Positions 1 through 7,431 of a stretch of DNA of 10,262 nt are shown here, piece after piece. The stretch comes from Bacteroides sp. GTDB lineage: Bacteria > Bacteroidota > Bacteroidia > Bacteroidales > Bacteroidaceae. Position 1 is the first letter of the stretch. Each line of letters starts with the position of its first letter. The stretch covers positions 1-10,262 of the forward strand of contig JASLDF010000008.1 in the NCBI GenBank assembly GCA_030151635.1, read 5' to 3'. The notes under the pieces were generated by a model. It was not told where the DNA came from and ran no database searches. It saw only the letters and a list, made by a program, of their open reading frames with translations. The position numbers were made by a program, and so were the translations under genes.

Positions 1-472
1 CATACATAGCTCTATTTTTGAAACCTCCGTATGTAAAAGTTCTAGCAATTCCAATCGCCCCCATCGCATCAAGCCTATCGGCGTCTTGAACCACTTGTAG
101 CTCTTTCGATGTGTAACTAGAACCCTCAAAGCTATTCTTGAAAGACATGTGTTGAATGATTAATTTAACCTCGTTCACAATGGTACAATCTGCTCCAATC
201 GACTTTAAGAACTCCTCTGCTTTCTTAGGACCTATCGTTTCATCTCCGTTGTTAAACTTCGGATCGGCAATATCATGAAGAAGTGCTGCTAGTGCTACAA
301 CGAGAGCATCAGCCTGTTCTGTTTTATTTATTAAGAGTGCCGATTTATATACACGCTCAATATGGAACCAGTCGTGTCCAGCCTCTGCCCCTTCAAGGGT
401 TTGCTTTACGTAGCTTATTGTTTTTTCTATCATTTTGTCATTTTTAGCTAGACGAATATACAATGTTTCCAT
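1..472 (-). CDS. HD-domain metal-dependent phosphohydrolase (YpgQ/YedJ-like), 3' end cut off by window edge
   Basis: The gene reads leftward from an ATG at 472 and is still open at base 1, giving 157 visible residues. The HD-superfamily metal site is clear: HDWFHIERV with H33 and H37, LLHDIAD with H66-D67, IIQHMSF with H108, and QDADRLDAMGAIG with D130, D132 and D135. The run of D-R-L-D-A-M-G-A-I-G-I-A-R is typical of the small soluble YpgQ/YedJ type of HD protein, whose studied B. subtilis member is a nucleotide pyrophosphohydrolase. The exact substrate here is not visible. Family members are usually a little over 200 residues, so about a quarter is probably missing off the left edge. A second in-frame ATG at 433 (residue 14, M-I-E-K-T) is an equally reasonable start because the conserved part begins there. 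It is divergent from the metallophosphoesterase, with about 140 bp between the start codons. I am sure of the family and unsure of the start and substrate. Confidence 0.9.
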   Translation of the reverse strand, partial: METLYIRLAKNDKMIEKTISYVKQTLEGAEAGHDWFHIERVYKSALLINKTEQADALVVALAALLHDIADPKFNNGDETIGPKKAEEFLKSIGADCTIVNEVKLIIQHMSFKNSFEGSSYTSKELQVVQDADRLDAMGAIGIARTFTYGGFKNRAMY

Positions 473-575
473 AGAAATTGCCCTTTTAGAAACTGATTAT
501 TAATCGGGCAAACCAATTCGGATACTTTGATAACTTTTCAAGATAGATTAAACGAATATTAGGGAGGCTTTGCAT

Positions 576-583
576 TATCTTTG
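576..583 (+). promoter_or_regulatory. Candidate Bacteroidota -7 promoter element (TATCTTTG)
   Basis: TATCTTTG matches the Bacteroidota sigma-factor -7 consensus TAnnTTTG at all six fixed positions and lies 30 nt before the ATG at 614. I see no convincing -33 TTTG at the expected distance upstream, so this is half a promoter. It overlaps the in-frame TTG at 581. If it is used, the transcript begins downstream of that TTG, which argues for the ATG as the translation start. Confidence 0.5.
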
Positions 584-613
584 AAAAATAATCAATTAGA
601 ATACTTCGAACGG

Positions 614-1369
614 ATGAAAAAAATAGCCCTTATTAGTGACATACATGGTAACCTACCAGCACTGCACGCTGTATTAGACGACATAAATAACAATTTCAAG
701 GCAGATGAGATTTATTGTCTAGGCGACTTAGTAGATGCTGCACCTTGGCACAACGAAGTAATTGAGCTATTGCATGCCCAAAACATTCCCACAGTTTTAG
801 GTAACCACGACGAACGCATTGCCATTAATGGAAAAGTAATTCCTTTGGCTAAACATGGTCCGGAAGAATCTGCAGCAAGAATTAAAGCGATAGAATACAC
901 GAAGCAATCTACATTAGCGAACAATAGAAAATTTCTACAACAATTGCCCAACTCCATTGAACTAGAATATGCAGGTATCAAGATGCTCCTTGTCCATGGT
1001 AGCCCATTAAACAACCGACATTATATCTATGAAGACCATGACCAGCACGAAATTGCTCAATGGTTTTTAGACTATAATGCTGATTATATTTTCACAGGGC
1101 ACACACATCTTTCATATATTCGATCCATAAGCCTTAACCAATCTAACAAAACGGGGTGCATTGTTAATGTTGGTTCTGTGGGAAGATCAAAAGAGAAGAT
1201 AGGTGCAAAGGCTGTTTATGCATGGCTAACTATTGAGAAAAATGGTGCATCGCATTGTGAAATACGCAAGATAGATTTCGACGTGCAAAAAACAATTCAA
1301 GGTATAAAAGAGAGTCCTATAGATGACTTTTACGCTCGTTTTTTCGAAAAACATCTATTAGAAGATTAA
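614..1369 (+). CDS. Metallophosphoesterase family protein (calcineurin-like, YfcE/Metallophos_2 type)
   Basis: This is a 251-residue soluble phosphoesterase with all the motifs of the binuclear-metal calcineurin-like fold in order: DIHGN (D9, H11), GDLVD (G37-D38), GNHDE (N64-H65-D66), VHGSP (H128) and TGHTH (H163, H165), followed by NVGSVG (185-190). With every metal ligand present it should be an active phosphodiesterase or phosphatase. The substrate cannot be read from sequence. The start is set at ATG 614 because M-K-K-I-A-L-I-S-D-I-H is the normal beginning of this family. The frame stays open to a TTG at 581, which would add 11 residues, but that TTG sits inside a -7-like element. The gene is divergent from the HD phosphohydrolase and followed by a gene-free stretch, so it is probably monocistronic. 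Family confidence is high. Confidence 0.92.
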   Translation: MKKIALISDIHGNLPALHAVLDDINNNFKADEIYCLGDLVDAAPWHNEVIELLHAQNIPTVLGNHDERIAINGKVIPLAKHGPEESAARIKAIEYTKQSTLANNRKFLQQLPNSIELEYAGIKMLLVHGSPLNNRHYIYEDHDQHEIAQWFLDYNADYIFTGHTHLSYIRSISLNQSNKTGCIVNVGSVGRSKEKIGAKAVYAWLTIEKNGASHCEIRKIDFDVQKTIQGIKESPIDDFYARFFEKHLLED

Positions 1370-1411
1370 TTAAAATCGTAGAGTTTAGACTAATACATCG
1401 CTAGAAAACAT

Positions 1412-1436
1412 GCCGTAAAATAATTCGTTTTATGGC
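1412..1436. repeat. Hairpin with 9-bp arms downstream of the metallophosphoesterase
   Basis: GCCGTAAAA (1412-1420) can pair with TTTTATGGC (1428-1436) across a 7-nt loop, with one G-U pair on the plus-strand RNA. It begins 43 bp after the stop codon. No T-run follows on the plus strand (the next bases are TAAAAGGC), so it is at best a weak terminator or an RNA-stabilising 3' hairpin. Confidence 0.35.
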
Positions 1437-1464
1437 TAAAAGGCTTAAATAATGTCAGTTAAGA

Positions 1465-1490
1465 TAAATCAAGTATAAATACTTGATTTA
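1465..1490. repeat. Perfect A/T-rich inverted repeat, 12-bp arms
   Basis: TAAATCAAGTAT (1465-1476) is the exact reverse complement of ATACTTGATTTA (1479-1490), separated by AA. The symmetry is perfect over 24 paired bases. No T-tract follows on the plus strand, so it is not a standard terminator. It could be an operator for a dimeric DNA-binding protein or a hairpin in a leader RNA. Confidence 0.5.
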
Positions 1491-1820
1491 ATATTCGCCT
1501 AATCACGCAATTTTCACTACTTTAGTAGCTAGAAAATAAAATCTACGTTCCGTTTCATCCTTAATAACTTGGTTCTGGAATCTTCATCAAAAGGATTTTT
1601 ACCAAAGATTAAAACCTAGATTTTAGGATCTATATAAATTCCCTACACTATTTTGTGGATTATCAAAGTCTCGTTTTAGATGCTTAACTTCGATTACTTT
1701 GAGCAAAAGAGCAGCATACAGAATACTTGATATAGGCATTCATTAGAGCTCTATCCCAAATAATCAGTCGAGACATCGAATTTTGAGAGAGATAATAATC
1801 TATTAACCCAAATAAATATA

Positions 1821-2258
1821 ATGGCAATAACTTTTAACAAAAGAGAAAAAGAGAAGAATAAACAAAAGAAGAAATTAGATAAGCAAAAACGCAAAGAAGA
1901 GCGCAAGGCGAATGCTGGTAGTAAAACTTTTGAAGATATGATCGCATACGTCGACGAGAATGGTGTAATCACAGACACTCCTGTTGATTTAACACAAGTT
2001 GAAGAGATTGATGCAAGCTTAATTGATGTATCGGTTCCTAAAAAAGAAGAAGTTGAAGACGTACCTTTGCAAGGACATGTAGAATTTTTCAATTCGGATA
2101 AAGGTTTTGGCTTTATCAAAGACACGATGAGTGGCGAAAAATTCTTTTTCCACATTAGTAATGCTCCAGAAAACATTTCGGAAGGCAACAGAGTTCAATA
2201 TGAACTAGAAAGAGGTCCTAAAGGAATGAATGCTGTGAACATCAGTATGGTTAAATAA
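1821..2258 (+). CDS. Cold-shock-domain protein with basic N-terminal extension
   Basis: This is a 145-residue protein in two parts. Residues 7-30 are a highly charged Lys/Arg/Glu tract (K-R-E-K-E-K-N-K-Q-K-K-K), followed by a linker with D-M-I-A-Y-V-D-E-N-G (39-48) and an acidic segment to about residue 82. Residues 83-145 form a cold-shock domain (OB fold) with the nucleic-acid-binding motifs K-G-F-G-F-I (94-99) and F-F-F-H-I-S (108-113). Classical CspA proteins are about 70 residues. The extended form is common in Bacteroidota. The cold-shock domain binds single-stranded RNA or DNA, and the basic tail probably adds RNA or ribosome affinity (inference). The start is the ATG preceded by an A/T-rich stretch without a Shine-Dalgarno motif, which is normal in this phylum. 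It is convergent with the helicase-PLD gene and shares a palindromic terminator with it. Confidence 0.93.
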   Translation: MAITFNKREKEKNKQKKKLDKQKRKEERKANAGSKTFEDMIAYVDENGVITDTPVDLTQVEEIDASLIDVSVPKKEEVEDVPLQGHVEFFNSDKGFGFIKDTMSGEKFFFHISNAPENISEGNRVQYELERGPKGMNAVNISMVK

Positions 2259-2316
2259 TGATTATTCTTTAGAATGAAGAACACTTAATTCTAAAAGATA
2301 ACTACAATATAAAACA

Positions 2317-2348
2317 TAGCCGTTTTAAGTAATTACTTAAAACGGCTA
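2317..2348. terminator. Bidirectional terminator: perfect 32-bp palindrome
   Basis: The arms TAGCCGTTTTAAGTAA (2317-2332) and TTACTTAAAACGGCTA (2333-2348) are perfectly complementary with no spacer, so the RNA would close with a few central bases unpaired. On the plus strand the stem is followed by ATTTTATTTT. On the minus strand it is followed by TGTTTTATATTG. It lies 58 bp after the cold-shock stop codon and 8 bp after the stop of the convergent helicase gene, as expected for a terminator serving both. Confidence 0.85.
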
Positions 2349-2356
2349 ATTTTATT

Positions 2357-5300
2357 TTAATTCTGTGCTTGACTCAATTCATCAAGCAGTTGATTTATTT
2401 GGATATTGGCTTCATCGCCAAGAATAATCTGAGAAACTTCATGGCGAAAATATTTACTATTTTCATCACGTACAGCCGATAACCAATTGAAAGAGCCTTC
2501 TATAAGTGTATCTGAATCAATAGCCAATGCTTTATTATGAACGCCTTCAATTAGAGTAAGTCTAGCGCCAGCCTCTACCAATTTTTCACGTCCAACGCGA
2601 CTATGTTCTTTAAGTTTGCCATTGCTCATTATATCTAAAAAAGAATCTGTATAAACGAGAACTTCAACATTTTTACTAACTACAGTTTGAATCTTAGCTA
2701 ACAACCCATCATGTTCTATTGCTTGAATAGATATAAATGGAGAAACTATTAAAATTCGTTTAGTAGCAACTTCAAAAGCTCTACTCAAGCAACTTTGATG
2801 TTTAGAAAGGTTAGACACTCTCCTATCCGAGAAGGCATGGATGTTTGTATCATCAAATAAAAACGAAGATGACATCTCATTATCTGGGCTGTTAAATAGA
2901 TATTTAGCCAATGCTCCTGAAGGTTTATTCTGTGCAGTTGGGTTAAATAAACCCATATAGCCCATTACAATAAAATGATGTTTTGCACGTGTAAGGGCTA
3001 CATTTAACATATTAAATCCACCATCAAAGAAGAATCTTTTATTACGATCATTCAAGCCATACGTAGGAGAGAATATCACAATAGGAATCTCTGCTCCTTG
3101 TAAACTATGAACCGTACCCACAATAATATTCTTATCTACCCCAAACAACTTCAATTGAGATTTAATGGTATTGGTTTGGGCCTTAAAAGGAGTTACAATG
3201 GCTATACAGTCTTTTAATTCGGGAATATAGTCTTTCCGACTATAAAACTTGCGAATGGTATTACCATACGTTGAAAGCCATTTAGCAATACCCTCGGCTT
3301 CTTTTTCATTACAAAGGCTACCCGAGCGCTTCATTGAACAACTGTTGATATTCAAATAGGCTAATGGAGTGAGTGAAATCTTTTTTTTGCCATCGTTAAA
3401 GTCATTTGCAACTAAACGACCTACAAGAGGCTTTAATAAACCTCCATACACAAATTCGTTACTAAACTCCACAAGTTCATCGGCACAACGTCTATGCTCT
3501 ACAAGCATGGTACCACCTATTTTATCGGAAACTTTTGTACGTGACGCATTTTGAGCCATCTTCATTAAACTACCAGAATGGCACAACACTCCTCGATCAT
3601 CAAGCTCCTCAAAACTGTATTTTTCTAGTAAGTTGTTAGCCTCCAAGTTAGCTTTATCAATTCTATCGTACACAATTTTCCAAACGGGTTCAATTTGATG
3701 TGTATCACCAACAATTAATGCACGCTTTGCAAACACAAAAGAAGGAACACTTATTTCGGGTGTAACCTGCCCAGCCTCATCCACAATCAACACATCAAAC
3801 AATTCTTGAATAGGCTTAGACTGCCAAATTTCATCTTTTTTAAATGATGAAGAACAAAATGAGGGTAAAGAATGAAAGGTAGATACAAACAATGGAGTCA
3901 GAAAACTGATCCGTCTAAATACATCTATCCTTGATTTCTCTCCTTTGGTATTTGTTTTTTTATCATTCTCTACTTGATCAATAATCCATCTTCCTTCCCA
4001 ATAATGAACTGCTAATTCAAAAGATTGATATCGTAAGGTTAAATCCAATTTTAGATTAACCTTTTCAATCCAGGAAGTTCCATCGTCTATTATTCTTTGA
4101 AGTACTAAGACTGTTTTATCATTTTTACGAGATAAAAACTGCTCCCAACATGAATCTAAGAAGGTGAGTTTATCCGCCTTATCGTTCATTACAGATTTCA
4201 ACTCTACTAATAATTGATCAACCCTAGCTATCTCTTTATTCTTCAATTCAATTTTATCGTGAATACTTTTGAGTAATTGGATTAAAGCAAGCTCTGCGGC
4301 ATCTTTAGATTCTTGACTTACTAACTCAGCATAGGGTGATGTTGCCAAAAAGAGTTTAACTGTATTGGAATATTCCTGCTTCTTTGAAGAGATTAATTTA
4401 GCAATAAACCCTAATTTATTACTCTCAAAGAATGGATCAAATTTATTCTCTTTGTAATCAATTAATTGATTCCGTTCACGCTCTAAGTTATCCAATTCGG
4501 TTTTTAAATCGGTTAGTTGCCCCTCGATATTAACCAAATCCGGCATTCCTCCATGTAGTTCCTCGCAAGCTAATGCACGCTTGCATACCGATAAAATACC
4601 ATCAATTTGAGAAGTCGTTTCAATCAATTTGCAGTGAAGATCTTTAACAATATCTTTCACACACATTGTTTTACTACAGCTCTCTATCTCCGTGTATTTA
4701 TGGATATAAAAATCTGAAACATAATCCATCGAAGTATGTTCAGCCTCAAGTTCCTCAAAATAGTAACCATGCAATCCCCTTCCACGTTGATTGGGCAAAT
4801 GCATTATTTGATATCCTTTACTCAAAGCCTCTGCTTGTTTATCTTGATCAGAAGAAATTAAATAAGTTCCAAACGAATGGATATTTGGAATCCAACGTTG
4901 CAGAGATTTTAAACTTGCAAAAGATTCTAAGATGTTAGTGATAGCCTGATTATTTGCAGAACAGGCTATAAGTCGCTTAGGTGCTTGTTTTTTTAATGCT
5001 CCAACAACCATTTCGTTGGCAATAACACTTTGTAGGAGAGTGGTTTTACCTGTTCCCGGCGGACCATTAACTGCTAGAACATTAGTGGAAAATGAATTTT
5101 CCTCACCAATAAAAGTCAATATTGATTGACGTTGAGAATAACTGAGAGGGAATTTATTGCTGTATTGCCCATAATGTCCAAAGGTGGAGAACAAAGTATC
5201 TACATTTGGTAAGTTCTCTTGAATTCTAAACTGATTGTTGAGTAATTCTCCAAGCAATTTAGGGTACTTAAAAGTCTTTTTTAGAGCCTTATAAACATGA

Positions 5301-5947
5301 AGAACATGAACTGCAACAATAGAATCTTGTCCTGAAAGAATGCAAGGTTCATTAACTACATCAAAATCTGATATTTTGAAATGAGTATAATTAGCCCCAA
5401 CAACTTCTCTAAAAAAACCTTCACAGCTGGCCCAATAAGATTCAAAATTTTCCCAGTTGAAATTAAAGCGATTTAATTTGTTGGAAACATCACTAATATC
5501 TGCCACGAAAGGGTAGTTATTATTACTCATAATATTAGGCTCGAGCATACTACGTTGAAACCAAGGAAGACTTTCATTCTCGGGAACATACAGTTTTCCA
5601 TAGTTATCAATACATAGAGGTATCCAAAAAGGATAGAACCTATTCATCGACTGAGAGATGTAGAAAGGTGCTACCAATACATTCAACAGCTCTATGCCAT
5701 CTGTTTTAGTTTCTATAGATGTAGTTGAATTATATTTATCTTTTAATAGATTCTGATAGATATCTGCAGCTTTGCTTGTATCAAACAAATTATTTAAAGA
5801 GTCTAAAAAACAAGCTTTATCTTTAAAGGTATAGTATTTTAAATCAAGATTATCACCATCTTTCAAAGAGGTAGAGTAATAGCTTATCCATCGATCTGCA
5901 AGATTCGTTGAGTGTAATGTATTTCCGAATGCATTTTTAGTAAGCAT
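2357..5947 (-). CDS. SF1 (UPF1/COG1112-like) helicase with C-terminal PLD nuclease-like domain; candidate type II Mokosh (MkoC-like) defence protein
   Basis: This is a 1196-residue protein. Residues 1-250 match no family I recognise. The SF1 helicase core follows. Motif I is G-P-P-G-T-G-K-T (295-302) and motif II is V-D-E-A-G-Q (722-727). Motif III is G-D-T-H-Q-I-E-P (747-754), and an E-H-R-R follows at 817-820. T-P-F-K-A-Q is at 919-924, motif V is V-G-T-V-H-S-L-Q-G (943-951) and motif VI is V-A-L-T-R-A-K (983-989). About 420 residues separate motifs I and II, with charged coiled-coil-like segments near 465-500 and 550-595. Residues about 1040-1196 form a phospholipase-D-like domain: R-I-L-I-V-S-P-F-I-S (1064-1073), H-N-K-A-L-A-I-D (H1137, K1139, D1144, an exact HxKx4D) and G-S-F-N-W (1151-1155). 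Only one HKD motif is present, so a nuclease site would need dimerisation. All core ATPase and nuclease residues are intact. A single gene with this architecture fits type II Mokosh anti-phage systems, although a general RNA or DNA helicase remains possible. No partner gene is adjacent. Confidence 0.9.
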   Translation of the reverse strand: MLTKNAFGNTLHSTNLADRWISYYSTSLKDGDNLDLKYYTFKDKACFLDSLNNLFDTSKAADIYQNLLKDKYNSTTSIETKTDGIELLNVLVAPFYISQSMNRFYPFWIPLCIDNYGKLYVPENESLPWFQRSMLEPNIMSNNNYPFVADISDVSNKLNRFNFNWENFESYWASCEGFFREVVGANYTHFKISDFDVVNEPCILSGQDSIVAVHVLHVYKALKKTFKYPKLLGELLNNQFRIQENLPNVDTLFSTFGHYGQYSNKFPLSYSQRQSILTFIGEENSFSTNVLAVNGPPGTGKTTLLQSVIANEMVVGALKKQAPKRLIACSANNQAITNILESFASLKSLQRWIPNIHSFGTYLISSDQDKQAEALSKGYQIMHLPNQRGRGLHGYYFEELEAEHTSMDYVSDFYIHKYTEIESCSKTMCVKDIVKDLHCKLIETTSQIDGILSVCKRALACEELHGGMPDLVNIEGQLTDLKTELDNLERERNQLIDYKENKFDPFFESNKLGFIAKLISSKKQEYSNTVKLFLATSPYAELVSQESKDAAELALIQLLKSIHDKIELKNKEIARVDQLLVELKSVMNDKADKLTFLDSCWEQFLSRKNDKTVLVLQRIIDDGTSWIEKVNLKLDLTLRYQSFELAVHYWEGRWIIDQVENDKKTNTKGEKSRIDVFRRISFLTPLFVSTFHSLPSFCSSSFKKDEIWQSKPIQELFDVLIVDEAGQVTPEISVPSFVFAKRALIVGDTHQIEPVWKIVYDRIDKANLEANNLLEKYSFEELDDRGVLCHSGSLMKMAQNASRTKVSDKIGGTMLVEHRRCADELVEFSNEFVYGGLLKPLVGRLVANDFNDGKKKISLTPLAYLNINSCSMKRSGSLCNEKEAEGIAKWLSTYGNTIRKFYSRKDYIPELKDCIAIVTPFKAQTNTIKSQLKLFGVDKNIIVGTVHSLQGAEIPIVIFSPTYGLNDRNKRFFFDGGFNMLNVALTRAKHHFIVMGYMGLFNPTAQNKPSGALAKYLFNSPDNEMSSSFLFDDTNIHAFSDRRVSNLSKHQSCLSRAFEVATKRILIVSPFISIQAIEHDGLLAKIQTVVSKNVEVLVYTDSFLDIMSNGKLKEHSRVGREKLVEAGARLTLIEGVHNKALAIDSDTLIEGSFNWLSAVRDENSKYFRHEVSQIILGDEANIQINQLLDELSQAQN

Positions 5948-5980
5948 GATATAGCAATAAGATTATGATTAGTTACAAAT

Positions 5981-5988
5981 CAAAAATA
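5981..5988 (-). promoter_or_regulatory. Candidate -7 element for the helicase-PLD gene (TATTTTTG on the minus strand)
   Basis: Read on the minus strand the bases are TATTTTTG, matching TAnnTTTG at every fixed position, 33 nt before the start codon. That is similar to the distance for the element before the metallophosphoesterase. There is no clear -33 TTTG behind it, and in such A/T-rich DNA a chance match is quite possible. Confidence 0.35.
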
Positions 5989-6090
5989 ACAAATATTATA
6001 ATTAAAGTAGCCCTAGATTATTGAATAGTTAGCTTTTACGCACTATTCCAATAAGATATAGAAACTAAACCCAATAAATGGGTGTTATTC

Positions 6091-6110
6091 AATATAACTT
6101 GAGTTATATT
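6091..6110. repeat. 20-bp inverted repeat midway between two divergent genes, possible operator
   Basis: AATATAACT (6091-6099) and AGTTATATT (6102-6110) are perfect reverse complements around a TG centre. The size and spacing suit a dimeric regulator site. It is about 145 bp from each start codon, so it could serve either gene or neither. No regulator gene adjoins it. Confidence 0.4.
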
Positions 6111-6258
6111 ACAAATAGAAACTACAACTTAACAATGCACTTGATGTAAATTAATTAATGCAGACTATCGGGGGTATATTACTCATTTTTACCATTCTAT
6201 ATTTCAATACTCTTTTAAAAATCTTCTACTTTGAATGTTAATTTAAAACTGCGAATAG

Positions 6259-7431
6259 ATGAAAAAACTTAAAGACCTTACAGAACTACAAAGAACTCGT
6301 GTTGCTATCTTCTTCTTTTATATTGTGCAAGGAATCTGTTTTGCCAGCTGGGCCAGTAGAATTCCAACAATTAAAGGAGATTTAGGTATTGGCGATGGAC
6401 GATGGGGAACGATATTACTCATGTTATCTATTGGTGAAATTGGAGGTATGATGACATCTGCTTGGGTGATATCAAAATTTGGCAGTCGTACGATTCTCCC
6501 AATTGCCTTACTAGGTCATGTCATTGCTTTTGCATTTCTTGGTTTTTCCACCTCAATAACTGCCCTATCCTTCTCTTTAATAGCTTTTGGATTTTCGGCT
6601 AACTTCTACAACATTTCATTAAATACACAAGGAATCAACATTGAACACCAATATGGGAAATCAATCATGGCTACTTTTCATGGTGGTTGGAGTCTTGCTG
6701 GAGCTATAGCTTCAATTATTGGGATGTTTATGATTGGAATAAACGTTGCTCCTTCAATCCACTTCTTGATTGTCATTGCAATTGTGGGAATTATCTACTT
6801 TACTAATCATCAATATTTATTGCCTGATAAGAAGAAAGAGAAGATAAAAGATAGCACAGGTAAGGAGAAATCACCTAAACCGGAAGGTTTTCTTTATTTA
6901 TTGGGATTTATTGCCTTCTTTGGAATGGCAGCCGAAGGGGCTATGCACGATTGGAGTGCTATCTACTACAAAGATATTATTGGCGCACCAAAGGTTCTTG
7001 TGCCTCTAGGATTTGGTATGTATATGGTTACAATGGCTACTGCAAGATTTGGAATTGATCGTTTAACTCAAAAGTTTGGTAAGAAAAGAGTCTTACAATT
7101 TAGTGGATTATGTATCTTCCTAGGATTAACATTGGCTGTTGCTTTACCAAATATCATTCTGACAACATTTGCATTCATGATTATTGCTCTAGGAACCTCT
7201 AGCATCGCACCAACAGCTTATAGTGCAGCCGGTCAAAATACTAAAGTATCGTCTAGTCTTGCATTAATGATTGTATCAAGTGTTGGCTTTCTTGGTTATT
7301 TGATCGGTCCTCCTTTAATTGGATATGTATCTCATGCATCAAACTTAAGATACTCTTATGCAATTATTGGACTCTTTGGATTGGGTATTGTCGTACTGGC
7401 ACAGTTCGTGAAAGTTTTACGTAACAAATAA
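6259..7431 (+). CDS. MFS transporter, MosC/YbjJ-like
   Basis: This is a 390-residue inner-membrane protein of the major facilitator superfamily with about 12 predicted membrane segments and a hydrophilic central loop at about 188-210 rich in lysine. The N-terminal signature G-I-C-F-A-S-W-A-S-R-I-P (25-36), the H-G-G-W-S-L-A-G segment (141-148) and the C-terminal-half signature A-E-G-A-M-H-D-W-S-A-I-Y-Y (225-237) are characteristic of the MosC/YbjJ branch. MosC is linked to rhizopine metabolism in rhizobia, but for most members of this branch, E. coli YbjJ included, the transported substrate is not established, so I give none. The length is normal for the family and the ORF is intact. The start ATG is followed directly by the usual cytoplasmic lead-in (M-K-K-L-K-D-L-T-E-L-Q-R-T-R). 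It is a lone plus-strand gene closed by a strong hairpin terminator that starts within its last codon. Confidence 0.9.
   Translation: MKKLKDLTELQRTRVAIFFFYIVQGICFASWASRIPTIKGDLGIGDGRWGTILLMLSIGEIGGMMTSAWVISKFGSRTILPIALLGHVIAFAFLGFSTSITALSFSLIAFGFSANFYNISLNTQGINIEHQYGKSIMATFHGGWSLAGAIASIIGMFMIGINVAPSIHFLIVIAIVGIIYFTNHQYLLPDKKKEKIKDSTGKEKSPKPEGFLYLLGFIAFFGMAAEGAMHDWSAIYYKDIIGAPKVLVPLGFGMYMVTMATARFGIDRLTQKFGKKRVLQFSGLCIFLGLTLAVALPNIILTTFAFMIIALGTSSIAPTAYSAAGQNTKVSSSLALMIVSSVGFLGYLIGPPLIGYVSHASNLRYSYAIIGLFGLGIVVLAQFVKVLRNK

Larger units (their letters stand above)
1370..1820. other. Gene-free stretch of about 450 bp upstream of the cold-shock gene
   Basis: I find no convincing gene here on either strand: only very short frames with no recognisable protein signature, and no tRNA-like fold. 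It contains the two hairpins listed separately (1412-1436 and 1465-1490). The right half must contain the promoter of the cold-shock gene, but no exact TAnnTTTG was found close to its start. Cold-shock mRNAs often carry long structured leaders, so part of this stretch may be transcribed 5' leader. That is inference from the family, not something the sequence proves. Confidence 0.6.
5948..6258. other. Divergent intergenic region (311 bp) between the helicase-PLD gene and the MFS gene
   Basis: No gene is visible. It must hold the promoters of both divergent genes. The helicase side has an exact -7 match (5981-5988). On the MFS side the nearest candidate is TACTTTG at 6227-6233, 25 nt before the ATG, which lacks one base of the consensus spacing. 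A 20-bp near-palindrome (6091-6110) lies almost midway between the two start codons. The rest is A/T-rich with no structure I can support. Confidence 0.6.

Noticed and set aside
712..1014. Open frame of about 100 codons antisense to the metallophosphoesterase
   Set aside because: It is fully inside a conserved gene and shows no motif of its own.
1..1369. HD phosphohydrolase and metallophosphoesterase as a nucleotide-signalling defence pair
   Set aside because: They are divergent and there is no nucleotide cyclase or effector nearby. Both belong to common housekeeping-type families.
1751..2188. Open frame of 145 codons on the minus strand across the cold-shock gene
   Set aside because: It lies antisense to a well-supported gene, its translation is a Ser/Phe/Leu-rich mirror of the coding strand, and it matches no family.
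3369..4938. Short plus-strand frames (3369-3554 and 4666-4938) inside the helicase gene
   Set aside because: They are antisense to conserved helicase coding sequence, without a promoter, start context or recognisable product.
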